Shown: piece after piece, positions 17,042-24,814 of the stretch
How positions within the stretch are numbered: the first letter of the stretch is position 1
How the letters are laid out: the number at the start of each line of letters is the position of its first letter
DNA from: Streptomyces sp. SID13726
Lineage (GTDB): Bacteria > Actinomycetota > Actinomycetes > Streptomycetales > Streptomycetaceae
Direction of reading: 5' to 3'
NCBI RefSeq assembly: GCF_010548375.1
Contig: NZ_JAAGLY010000006.1
Span: 434,001 to 498,000, forward strand
Length of the DNA: 64,000 nt
Translations under genes and position numbers: made by a program
The notes under the pieces: generated by a model
Database searches by the model: none
Seen by the model: only the letters and a program-made list of their open reading frames with translations
What the model was told of the DNA's origin: nothing

Positions 17042-17803
17042 ATGAGCACTGCGGAACGCCACCGTCTGATCGCCCAGGCCGTCCAGGAGGCGGGCACGGC
17101 CACGGTCGCCGAACTCACCGAGCTGGCGGGTGCCTCGGAGATGACCATCCGCCGTGATCTCGACCATCTGGCCGCGCAGGGGGTGCTCGAACGGTTCCGG
17201 GGTGGCGCCCGCACCCTTCTCCTACGGGGCGACGAACCCCCCTTCGCGCTGCGCAGCCATGAGTCCGTCGACGTCAAGCGACGGATCGCGGCCGAGGTGG
17301 TCTCCCTCGTCTCCGACGGCGAGACCGTCCTGCTGGACAGCGGTACGACCTGTCTGGAGGTGGCCCGTCTGCTGCGCGGCAGGCCGGTCACCGTGATGCC
17401 CCTGTCCCTTCAGGCCATCGCCGTCCTCAGCGACGCCCCGGAACCGACATCGCTCCTGGTCCCCGGCGGTCGGCCCCGCCCCGGCGAGGGGTCCCTCACC
17501 GGCCCCCTCACCCTCGCCTCCCTGTCGGCGCTGCGCTTCGACACCGCCGTCCTGGGCTGCTGCGGCCTCACCGCCGCCGACGGCATGACCGCCTACGACC
17601 TCGACGAGGCCTCCGTGAAGAAGGCGGCGATCTCCTCGTCCCGCCGCGTCGTCGCCGCCACCGACGCCGGCAAGCTCGGCCACACCGCGCACGCCTACGT
17701 CGGCCCCGCCGGCCTCGTCCACGTCCTCGTCACCGACGTCACCGCGCCGGCCGAGGAGATCAGCGCACTCGAGAGCGGCGGCACCGCGGTCAGGACTGTC
17801 TGA
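17042..17803 (+). CDS. DeoR family transcriptional repressor
   Basis: A 253-residue DeoR-type regulator. The N-terminal HTH is at about 5-55 (ERHRLIAQAVQEAGTATVAEL, SEMTIRRDLDHLAAQGVLERFRGGA). A sugar-phosphate-isomerase-like effector domain follows (VSLVSDGETVLLDSGTTCLEVARLL, LGCCGLTAADGMTAYDLDEASVKKAAISSSRRVV, DAGKLG). Effectors of this family are usually phosphorylated sugars. It is divergent from the MFS carrier, with paired palindromes between, so the pair probably forms a sugar-inducible export or import unit. Confidence 0.92.
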   Translation: MSTAERHRLIAQAVQEAGTATVAELTELAGASEMTIRRDLDHLAAQGVLERFRGGARTLLLRGDEPPFALRSHESVDVKRRIAAEVVSLVSDGETVLLDSGTTCLEVARLLRGRPVTVMPLSLQAIAVLSDAPEPTSLLVPGGRPRPGEGSLTGPLTLASLSALRFDTAVLGCCGLTAADGMTAYDLDEASVKKAAISSSRRVVAATDAGKLGHTAHAYVGPAGLVHVLVTDVTAPAEEISALESGGTAVRTV

Positions 17804-17832
17804 GACCATCGCCCGGCGGTAGGTTCTCCACG

Positions 17833-18729
17833 GTGACCTCGATGGAGAAGCAGGGCCTCGCGTCGATGAGCGACCAAGCGCGGTTGCACTGGACGGAGTT
17901 GGGGGACACGGCTCGCAAGCCGCCCGTGGTCCTGCTCCACGGTGGCCCGGGTCTGCCGGACTACCTGGGTGAACTCGCCCCCATGGTCGCGGACTTGGCG
18001 CCGGTGTACCGGTACGACCAGCGCGGCACCGGCCGATCCCCCTGGCAGGGGCGGCACTTGCTCGCCCGGCACGTCGCCGATCTCGCCGAACTGCTCGACA
18101 CGTGGGACGCGCCCGAGGCCGTACTGATCGGCCACTCCTACGGCACCGACCTGGCGAGCCGCTTCTGCCTGGCGCACCCGGACCGGGTTGCCGCGATGCT
18201 GCTCATGTGCGGGCCGTTCACCGGTGACTGGCGTGCCGGGTACCGGGCCGAGCGCGAGCTCCGTATGTCCGTGGCGCAACGCACGCGGCTCCAGGAACTG
18301 GAAGCGGTGCCGCGCCGCACGGAGGAACAGGAGGCCGAACTGCTCACGCTGGCCTGGTTCACCGACCACACCGAGCCCGGACGGGGGTGGGACTGGGCCG
18401 CGCAGGGTGCCCGGCGGCGGCGTCCCGTCAACTGGGCGATGAACGCCGAACTCCGCGAGGAAGGACACGCGGACCCGCTCGACGGCCATCTCTCCGAGTT
18501 GCGTGCGTGTCTGCCCGCGCGGGCGGAACTCCTCGGTGGGACCGACGATCCGCGTCCGATGGCGGCGCTGGAATCACTCGCGCGTCGGCTGGCGCTTCCC
18601 CTGACTCGGGTCGAGGGTGCCGGGCACGAACCGTGGTTGGAGCAACCCGGGGCGGTGCGGGCACGGCTTCGGCGATTCGTGCGGGGCGTGGAGAATGAGG
18701 TGAGCAAGGTCGGCGGGGCGGACGCATAG
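17833..18729 (+). CDS. Alpha/beta hydrolase, proline iminopeptidase-like
   Basis: A 298-residue alpha/beta hydrolase. It has the oxyanion loop HGGPGLPDYLG (about 36-46), DQRGTGRSPW, the nucleophile elbow GHSYGTD with serine near residue 103, and a C-terminal GAGHEPWLEQP histidine. HGGPG plus DQRGTGRS is typical of peptidase family S33. There is no signal peptide. It starts with GTG 30 bp after the DeoR stop on the same strand and may be co-transcribed with it. Its true substrate is unknown. Confidence 0.82.
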   Translation: MTSMEKQGLASMSDQARLHWTELGDTARKPPVVLLHGGPGLPDYLGELAPMVADLAPVYRYDQRGTGRSPWQGRHLLARHVADLAELLDTWDAPEAVLIGHSYGTDLASRFCLAHPDRVAAMLLMCGPFTGDWRAGYRAERELRMSVAQRTRLQELEAVPRRTEEQEAELLTLAWFTDHTEPGRGWDWAAQGARRRRPVNWAMNAELREEGHADPLDGHLSELRACLPARAELLGGTDDPRPMAALESLARRLALPLTRVEGAGHEPWLEQPGAVRARLRRFVRGVENEVSKVGGADA

Positions 18730-18826
18730 AGCCGATCACCGGCTTGGGCCGGACCGTCGGCAAACCCCGTCCCGTTCCGGTAACCCCGCTCGCCCCCAGC
18801 GCCCAACCCCCCAGTCAGCGACGAAA

Positions 18827-20149
18827 CTACACGGTGTCCCGAGCCTCCCGGGCCTTGCGGATGCATCGGTCCAGGATGTCGATCGCGGTGTCGACGTCCG
18901 CCGCCGTATGGTCCGCCATCGCCTGCATACGGAAGCGCGCCGCGTCCGAGGCGACCGCGGGCTGTTCGACGAGGTGGGCGACGAGTCCCGCACGGGCGAT
19001 GAGGCCGGAGGCGACGCGGCCCGTCGGGGTGTCGCCGATGAGGACCGGGACGACCGGGCAGACCACGTCGCCCATGACCTCCAGGCCACGTGCGACCAGG
19101 CCCTCGCGCAGCCGGGTGGCGACGGCGGCGACCGCGGCCCTGCGCCGGGCGCCCTCAGGGGAGTTGACGATGTTCAGTGCGGCGAGGGCCACCGCGGTCT
19201 GTACGGGGGTGATGGCGCTGGAGAAGGTCTGCGGGCCGCCAAACATCCGCACGTACTCCCGCGCGGAGGCGGACGGCGTGGCCAGGAACCCGCCGGTCGT
19301 GGCGAAGGTCTTGGAGAAGGCGCCGACGACGAAGTCCACCTGCCCGAGGATGCCGTGCACCTCCGGCTGACCGCCGCCGTGTTCGCCCATGGCACCGAAG
19401 TCGTGGGCCACGTCCACCATCAGCTGGGCACCGAACTCCCGGCAGATCCCCAGGAGTTCGGCGAGCCGCGGAGTGTCGGAGTCCATCGAGAACACGCCCT
19501 CGGTGACGACGAGGACGGCGTTCTCGGTGTCGGTCGCGCGGATCCCGGCGAGATGACGGCGGACGGCGTCGTTGTCCAAGTGGCGGAAGAACTCCACGCT
19601 CGCCCCGCTGGCCGCCGCGCCTTGGCGCAGCGAGTCGTGGGAGAGCTTGTCGAGGAGGATGTGGTCGCGGCGGTGCATCAGCGCCCGTATGGTGCCGAAG
19701 CCGGAGGCCCAGCCGGTCGGGAAGAGCGCCACATGATCGGTGCGCAACGCCTGCGCCAGCCCTGCCTCCAGGGCCTTGCTGACCGGGGTGGCCCCACCCA
19801 GTGCGGGCGAACCGGCGGTGAGCGGGCCGTAGTCGCGCAACGCCTGGTGGGCGGCTTCGAGGACGGCCGGGTGGGAGGTGAGCGACAGGTAGTCCTGGCC
19901 CCCGAAGTTCGGGCCCTCGGTGACGACCCCGGCATCGGACACGACGGTGGCCCGCGGGGTGAGCGCGGAGGTCTCGTAGCGGCGGAAGTACGGCCACAGG
20001 TCGGCCTGTTCACGGTCCCGCTGCCACGCCAGGTAGGGGTCGTTGCGGGTGGTCAGATCCGGCCCGGACACCGTGCGGTAGCGCATGATGTCCTTCTCGT
20101 GGGCATCGACATCGCGGGTGTCGGCGGGCCCGGGCACGGTGGTCGTCAT
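18827..20149 (-). CDS. Alpha-oxoamine synthase family PLP enzyme
   Basis: A 440-residue fold-type I PLP enzyme of the alpha-oxoamine synthase group (KBL, AONS, serine palmitoyltransferase, CqsA-like). Motifs are FGGQDYLSLTSHPAVLEAAHQAL, AGSPALGGATPVSKALEAGLAQAL, the aspartate block VDVAHDFGAMGEHGGG, and the Schiff-base lysine in GAFSKTFATTGGF near residue 270. Such enzymes condense an amino acid with an acyl thioester. The normal HDE-x-HS is replaced by VAHDFG and there is an extra N-terminal stretch of about 45 residues. No biotin or sphingolipid genes are nearby. The start ATG has GAGGAG upstream. Confidence 0.8.
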   Translation of the reverse strand: MTTTVPGPADTRDVDAHEKDIMRYRTVSGPDLTTRNDPYLAWQRDREQADLWPYFRRYETSALTPRATVVSDAGVVTEGPNFGGQDYLSLTSHPAVLEAAHQALRDYGPLTAGSPALGGATPVSKALEAGLAQALRTDHVALFPTGWASGFGTIRALMHRRDHILLDKLSHDSLRQGAAASGASVEFFRHLDNDAVRRHLAGIRATDTENAVLVVTEGVFSMDSDTPRLAELLGICREFGAQLMVDVAHDFGAMGEHGGGQPEVHGILGQVDFVVGAFSKTFATTGGFLATPSASAREYVRMFGGPQTFSSAITPVQTAVALAALNIVNSPEGARRRAAVAAVATRLREGLVARGLEVMGDVVCPVVPVLIGDTPTGRVASGLIARAGLVAHLVEQPAVASDAARFRMQAMADHTAADVDTAIDILDRCIRKAREARDTV

Positions 20150-20341
20150 GATGGTCGTCGTCTCCTCGGGGGCGGGCGGATGAGCCCGCGGTGGGGGGCG
20201 CCCCGATCAGGGGCTACGGCGACGCTACGACCGTAATGCCGGACAATTCCCTTTCACTGACGCTTCCTTGACCGGTTGCGCGCGCATCCTGACGGCACTC
20301 TGACGGGCAGCGGTGCGCGCGGGGTTCGGCGGCAGAGGTGG

Positions 20342-20400
20342 CCGAGGCGGGCCGGGACAGCCGAGGCGGGCCGAGGCGACCGGGACAGCCGAGGCGGGCC
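20342..20400. repeat. Short GC-rich tandem repeat
   Basis: CCGAGGCGGGCC begins at 20342, 20361 and 20389, with CGGGACAG following the first two copies (the second with an inserted CGAGGCGA-like block). It lies between the oxoamine synthase start and the stop of the phosphotransferase gene. Confidence 0.7.
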
Positions 20401-20424
20401 GGGGCTCTGCGATCGAGCTCGCGG

Positions 20425-21126
20425 TCAGGCGGGCCCGAGTTCGAGCACGAGTCGCACGGCGTCATCGAGCAGATGCGCCTCGCCCTCGCTCACAGCGGGG
20501 TCGGCCGCCCGTCGCTGCCTGGCCGCCGCGAGGCATCCGGTCCCGGTGTTCCCCAGGTCGACGGCGGGGCCGAGGTGTCGGAGCAGGGCGGCCAGCACAG
20601 CGCGGGCCGCCGGCGCCTCGGCCTCGGTGCCTACGGCGACCTGCGCCAGGATCAGGGCCGACATCCCCCAGTCCAGTCCGGGCGGCCCTTCCTCGGTGTT
20701 GCGCCAGTCGATCACCATCGGGCCGTCCGGGGTGAGCATGACGTTGTCCGGGTGCAGGTCGAGGTGGAGGACACGGTGTCCGGGACGGGTGGAGACCCGC
20801 GCGGGAACGCGATGCAGACGGTGCAGCAGCTCCGCGAGGGTCGCTCCCGCTTCCGCCGCTGTCGTCGCGCCCTGCCGGAGCGCCTCCAGCATCGAGGGGC
20901 CGCGCAGCCGCTGGATCACCAGGTCCGTTCGCGGCCACGAGCCCGGGGCGGGGCCGGCGAGGTCCCGGACGCGGGGCACGGGATAGCCGTGCCCCGCGAC
21001 ATGGGCCATCACGACGGCCTCGGCGACGGCGTCACCGCCGTCCCGGTAGCGCCGAAGCACCCAGTGGTCGTCGATCGCGAAGACATCCGCGCTGCGCCCC
21101 GAGCCGAGTAGCTCACCCGTCTGCAT
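20425..21126 (-). CDS. Aminoglycoside phosphotransferase-like kinase
   Basis: A 233-residue APH-family kinase. A short N-lobe (LGSGRSADVFAIDDHWVLRRY) leads to the catalytic loop VLHLDLHPDNVML near residue 120 and the metal-binding MVIDWRNTEEG (DFG equivalent). The protein is shorter than typical APH resistance enzymes (about 260-300). Many such chromosomal actinobacterial proteins phosphorylate unknown small molecules. It stands alone on the minus strand, 275 bp upstream of the oxoamine synthase gene and divergent from a permease, so no drug target can be inferred. Confidence 0.8.
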   Translation of the reverse strand: MQTGELLGSGRSADVFAIDDHWVLRRYRDGGDAVAEAVVMAHVAGHGYPVPRVRDLAGPAPGSWPRTDLVIQRLRGPSMLEALRQGATTAAEAGATLAELLHRLHRVPARVSTRPGHRVLHLDLHPDNVMLTPDGPMVIDWRNTEEGPPGLDWGMSALILAQVAVGTEAEAPAARAVLAALLRHLGPAVDLGNTGTGCLAAARQRRAADPAVSEGEAHLLDDAVRLVLELGPA

Positions 21127-21196
21127 GCGGTGAACCTACCCGCGCACCCGTCCCCGCACCCGGCGGCAGCCCGTCACCCCGCCCCGGTCAAGGGAA

Positions 21197-21212
21197 TTCC
21201 GCAATTACGGAA
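21197..21212. promoter_or_regulatory. 16-bp near-perfect palindrome upstream of permease gene
   Basis: TTCCGCAATTACGGAA matches its reverse complement in 14 of 16 positions. It lies in a locally AT-rich 216-bp spacer between the divergent kinase and permease starts, 130 bp before the permease ATG. It may be an operator or promoter element for the permease. Confidence 0.4.
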
Positions 21213-21342
21213 ACACACGCAAGGAATCCCCCGCAAAGAAGTCAAATCTGCGACAACCACCTTTAACCCAAAGGCGGTTGATTCGTAAACTAGGTCTATC
21301 TGTACAGCGAAAGTATGTATTTCGTGAGAGGCCCCTAAACTT

Positions 21343-22983
21343 ATGGTAAGCGTCGATTCAGTACCTGAGATAAAGGGGACGCCGGGCGGCGGTCTACGGC
21401 GGGACGTGGGGCTGATCGGGCTCATGTGGGCCTCGGTCGGTTCCATCATCGGCTCGGGCTGGCTGTACGGCGCCCAGGAGGCGGTCGTGGTGGCGGGCCC
21501 CGCGGCCGTGATCTCGTGGGTCATCGGCGCGGTGGCCATCGTGCTGCTCGCCCTGGTCCACGCGGAACTCGGCGGCATGTTCCCGGTGGCGGGCGGCACC
21601 GCCCGGTATCCGCACTACGCGTTCGGCGGCCTGGCCGGCATGTCCTTCGGCTGGTTCTCCTGGCTCCAGGCGGCCACCGTCGCCCCGATCGAGGTCGAGG
21701 CGATGATCGGCTATGCCGGTCACTGGTCCTGGGCGCAGGGATTCCAGCACGCCGACAAGACGCTCACCACGAGCGGATTCCTCGTCGCCATTCTCCTCAT
21801 GGCCGTCTTCGTGGTGGTCAACTTCCTCGGTGTGCGGGCGCTCGCGCACACCAACAGCGCGGCCACCTGGTGGAAGATCGCGGTGCCGCTCGCGGCCATC
21901 TTCATCATCGCGGTCGGCAACTTCCACCCGGGCAACTTCCATTCGGAGGGCTTCGCGCCGTTCGGTGCCAAGGGTGTGCTGAGCGCGATCAGCACCAGCG
22001 GCATCATCTTCGCCCTGCTGGGCTTCGAGCAGGCCATCCAGCTCGCGGGCGAGAGCCGCAATCCGAAGCGCGACCTGCCGCGCGCGACCATCGGCTCGGT
22101 GGCCATCGGCGCGGTCATCTACGTGCTGCTCCAGATCGTGTTCATCGGCGCGCTGCCGCACACGACCTTCGCGCACGGCTGGGCGAAGCTCGACTACGCG
22201 GGCATCAGCGGCCCTTGGGCCGGTCTCGCGACCCTGGTCGGCCTGGGCTGGCTCAGCGTGGTGCTCTACCTGGACGCCGTGATCTCCCCCGGCGGCACCG
22301 GGCTCATCTACACGACCGCCACCTCCCGGGTCTCCTACGGCCTGTCCAGGAACGGCTACGCGCCCAGGCTGTTCGAGCGCACCGACCGCAGGGGCGTGCC
22401 CTGGTTCGGCCTCGCGATCTCCTTCGTGACCGGCGTGGTCTGCTTCCTGCCGTTCCCGAGCTGGCAGCAGCTGGTCAGCTTCATCACCTCGGCGAGCGTC
22501 CTGATGTACGCGGGCGCCCCGCTGGCGTACGGCGTCTTCACCGACCGGCTGCCCCACCACGAGCGCCCCTACCGGCTGCCCGCGGGGTCGGTGCTGTCCC
22601 CGGTGTCGTTCGTGGTGGCCAACCTCATCATCTACTGGGCGGGCTGGCACACCCTGTGGCGGCTCGGGGTGGCGATCGTCCTCGGCTATGTACTGCTCGG
22701 CGGATACGCCCGCTACGCCATCGCCAAGGGTCTGCCCGACGCGCCCCGCCTGGACTGGAAGGCCGCCCAGTGGCTGCCGGTCTATCTGCTGGGCATGGGC
22801 GTGATCTCCTGGCAGGGCGGCTTCGGCGGCGGCTCGGGCCGGATCGCGCTGTGGTGGGACATCGTGCTCATCGCGGTGTTCTCGCTGGTCGTCTACTACT
22901 GGGCGCGGGCCTCCGCGTCCCCGGCCGAGGACATCGAGCGCAGCATCGACGAGGTCATCGTCACCGACGCGCCCGCGCACTGA
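21343..22983 (+). CDS. APC family amino acid permease
   Basis: A 546-residue permease with about 12-14 hydrophobic spans. The N-terminal GLIGLMWASVGSIIGSGWLYGA carries the substrate-binding unwound helix (GSIIGSGW, the APC G-S/A-I-I-G-x-G signature). Others are FGWFSWLQAATVAPIEVEA and FALLGFEQAIQLAGESRNPKRDLPRA, the conserved E-[ST]-x-N-P-x-R block. It resembles aspartate:proton-symporter-like carriers; the exact substrate is unknown. GAGAGG lies 11 bp before ATG 21343, and a hairpin terminator follows its stop. Confidence 0.88.
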   Translation: MVSVDSVPEIKGTPGGGLRRDVGLIGLMWASVGSIIGSGWLYGAQEAVVVAGPAAVISWVIGAVAIVLLALVHAELGGMFPVAGGTARYPHYAFGGLAGMSFGWFSWLQAATVAPIEVEAMIGYAGHWSWAQGFQHADKTLTTSGFLVAILLMAVFVVVNFLGVRALAHTNSAATWWKIAVPLAAIFIIAVGNFHPGNFHSEGFAPFGAKGVLSAISTSGIIFALLGFEQAIQLAGESRNPKRDLPRATIGSVAIGAVIYVLLQIVFIGALPHTTFAHGWAKLDYAGISGPWAGLATLVGLGWLSVVLYLDAVISPGGTGLIYTTATSRVSYGLSRNGYAPRLFERTDRRGVPWFGLAISFVTGVVCFLPFPSWQQLVSFITSASVLMYAGAPLAYGVFTDRLPHHERPYRLPAGSVLSPVSFVVANLIIYWAGWHTLWRLGVAIVLGYVLLGGYARYAIAKGLPDAPRLDWKAAQWLPVYLLGMGVISWQGGFGGGSGRIALWWDIVLIAVFSLVVYYWARASASPAEDIERSIDEVIVTDAPAH

Positions 22984-22994
22984 GGGGGGCCAGG

Positions 22995-23028
22995 GACGGG
23001 GTGCCTCCGCGCGTGGGGGCACCCCGTC
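22995..23028 (+). terminator. Hairpin terminator after the permease gene
   Basis: GACGGGGTGCC at 22995-23005 pairs exactly with GGCACCCCGTC at 23018-23028 around a 12-nt loop. The 11-bp stem begins 12 bp after the permease stop, without a T-run. Confidence 0.7.
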
Positions 23029-23124
23029 GCCATTCGCCCTGCACCCCGTCGCCACTCCCACCCTGCCTCCCCCTGACCCCCGTCACCACTCCCACCCTTG
23101 ACGAGGCACCGACATAATGGCCGG

Positions 23125-24342
23125 GTGACCTCCACCCCACCGACCGACCCAGGTGCCCCGCAGCGCAGTCCCGTCGTCATCGTGGGCGCCGGACCCGCCG
23201 GGCTGACCATCGGCAACATCCTGCGGGCCGCGGGCACCGACTGCCTCGTACTGGAGGCGGAGACCCGCGAGTTCATCGAGCGGCGGCCGCGGGCCGGGGT
23301 CATCGAGGAGTGGGCCGTCCGCGGTCTGGAGCGGCGCGGACTCGCCGAAACCCTGCTGGAACGGGCCCAGTTGCACACCGAGTGCGAGTTCCGCTTCGCC
23401 GGCGACCGCTTCCGCTTCTCCTACGGCGAGCTGACGGGACAGCACCACTTCGTCTATCCGCAGCCGCTGCTGGTGACGGACCTGGTGCGCGAGTACGCCG
23501 ACGTACGGGGCGGCGAGATCCGCTTCGGCGTCCGGGACATCGAGCTGCACGACCTGGAGACGCCCCGGCCCTCGGTGTCGTACACCGATGCCGGGACGGG
23601 TCGACGGCAGCTGGTGGAGTGCGAGTTCGTGGCGGGCTGCGACGGCGCGCGCGGGGTGACCCGCACGGCCCTCCCGGAGTCCACGAGCATCGCCCGGCAC
23701 GACTACGGCATCGGCTGGCTGGCGCTGCTCGCCGAGGCACCGCCGTCCTCCGACTGCGTCCTGTTCGGCATCCACCCGAACGGTTTCGCCGGGCACATGG
23801 CCCGCAGCCCCGAGGTCACCCGCTACTACCTGGAGTGCCCGCCCGGCGACGACCCCGAGAACTGGTCGCACGAACGCGTCTGGCAGGAACTCCAGTTGCG
23901 CCTCGGCGCGGACGGCACACCACCGCTCACCGAGGGACGGCTGATCGAGAAACGCGTCCTCGACATGCACAACTACGTCGTGGAACCCATGACGTTCGGC
24001 CGCCTCTTCCTCGCCGGCGACGCCGCCCACCTCACCGCGCCGATCGCCGCGAAGGGCATGAACCTCGCCCTGCACGACGCCTTCCTGCTCGGCGACGCGC
24101 TCGTCGCCTACCTCGGCAAGGGCGACGGCAGCGGCCTGGACACCTACTCGGAGGCCTGTCTGCGGCGCGTGTGGGACTACCAGGAGTTCTCCCAGTGGCT
24201 CTCCGAGGTCTACCACGGCACCTCGTCGGGCGACGAGTACCGGGCCGGCACCACCTTCGCCCGCCTCCGCCGCCTGTTCACCTCGCCCGCCGCCGCGGCC
24301 GCCTTCGCGGAGCAGTATCTCGGTACGGCGTCCACGTACTGA
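23125..24342 (+). CDS. pobA: 4-hydroxybenzoate 3-monooxygenase
   Basis: A 405-residue flavoprotein hydroxylase close in length to PobA (about 394). The motifs are VVIVGAGPAGLTIG (FAD ADP site), ERRPRAGVIEEW (PobA-type substrate loop), GCDGARGVTR (DG motif, about 170) and GRLFLAGDAAHLTAPIAAKGMNLALHDAF (GD motif). It converts 4-hydroxybenzoate to protocatechuate using NAD(P)H and oxygen. No protocatechuate pathway genes are adjacent. GTG 23125 gives the family N-terminus; an ATG at 23117 is out of frame. The gene ends two bases before a 23-bp tandem repeat. Confidence 0.88.
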   Translation: MTSTPPTDPGAPQRSPVVIVGAGPAGLTIGNILRAAGTDCLVLEAETREFIERRPRAGVIEEWAVRGLERRGLAETLLERAQLHTECEFRFAGDRFRFSYGELTGQHHFVYPQPLLVTDLVREYADVRGGEIRFGVRDIELHDLETPRPSVSYTDAGTGRRQLVECEFVAGCDGARGVTRTALPESTSIARHDYGIGWLALLAEAPPSSDCVLFGIHPNGFAGHMARSPEVTRYYLECPPGDDPENWSHERVWQELQLRLGADGTPPLTEGRLIEKRVLDMHNYVVEPMTFGRLFLAGDAAHLTAPIAAKGMNLALHDAFLLGDALVAYLGKGDGSGLDTYSEACLRRVWDYQEFSQWLSEVYHGTSSGDEYRAGTTFARLRRLFTSPAAAAAFAEQYLGTASTY

Positions 24343-24343
24343 G

Positions 24344-24410
24344 TCTCAGTCGTGCACCGGCTGACGTCTCCGTCGTGCACCGGCCGACGTCTCAGTCGTG
24401 CACCGGCCGA
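24344..24410. repeat. 23-bp tandem repeat, three copies, covering an ArsR stop codon
   Basis: Units at 24344-24366, 24367-24389 and 24390-24410 share TCT-C-x-GTCGTGCACCGGC. The third unit encodes the last residues and stop of the ArsR gene (minus strand), so the repeat amplifies the 3' end of that gene into the spacer. Confidence 0.8.
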
Positions 24411-24751
24411 TCGCTGATCCGGTGGTCGGCCACGTTCAGCGCCTCGTCCACGAGCCGCCGCAGGTGCCCGTCCCGCAGCGCGTAGATCACCCGGCGCCCC
24501 TCCTTCCGCGTGCTCACGAGACCGGCCAGCCGCAGCCGCGCCAGGTGCTGGCTGACCGCGGGACGGGCCGCTCCGCACGCCTCCGTGAGGGTCGTGACGT
24601 CGGCCTCTCCCCCGGTCAGGGCATGCAGCAGGGTGAGCCGGGTGCGGTCGCCGAGCAGGGCCAGGATCTCGGCGGCGAGCGCGAACTGTTCCTCGCCGGG
24701 GGTGCGCGGATGCGCATCGTGTGCAGATGACAGGTGCATGCGTGCGCTCAT
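24392..24751 (-). CDS. ArsR family metal-responsive repressor
   Basis: A 119-residue ArsR/SmtB winged-helix repressor. It shows FALAAEILALLGDRTRLTLL, the recognition helix AARPAVSQHLARLRLAGLVSTRKEGRRVIYAL and a C-terminal histidine-containing helix (DGHLRRLVDEALNVADH) where SmtB-type regulators bind metal. Histidines also occur near the N-terminus (MHLSSAHDAH). It is divergent from a CDF metal exporter 63 bp away, so zinc or a similar divalent ion is the likely inducer. The TGCGT-N8-ACGCA dyad overlaps its own start codon. Confidence 0.9.
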   Translation of the reverse strand: MSARMHLSSAHDAHPRTPGEEQFALAAEILALLGDRTRLTLLHALTGGEADVTTLTEACGAARPAVSQHLARLRLAGLVSTRKEGRRVIYALRDGHLRRLVDEALNVADHRISDRPVHD

Positions 24752-24756
24752 ACGCA
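24739..24756. promoter_or_regulatory. Dyad in the arsR/CDF divergent region
   Basis: TGCGT at 24739-24743 and ACGCA at 24752-24756 form an inverted repeat spanning the ArsR start codon. The position is typical of an autoregulatory ArsR operator, though the half-sites are short. Confidence 0.4.
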
Positions 24757-24814
24757 CATAATGGCTCCGTGGGCGCGGTACGTCCACTTCCCGCGCGCAC
24801 CGGAAGGGAACGCC

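Noticed and set aside
20425..21126. Antibiotic resistance gene (aminoglycoside phosphotransferase)
   Set aside because: Only the general kinase fold is supported; the protein is short and stands among housekeeping-type genes, so a resistance label is not justified.
15741..24342. A biosynthetic gene cluster built from the MFS, hydrolase, oxoamine synthase, kinase and PobA genes
   Set aside because: Orientation changes repeatedly, there is no core synthase assembly or cluster regulator, and most members have separate housekeeping-like explanations.
24344..24410. CRISPR-like short repeats
   Set aside because: The units are contiguous with no spacers and overlap a coding end; they are tandem repeats. 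The same applies to 9984-10052 and 61877-61940.
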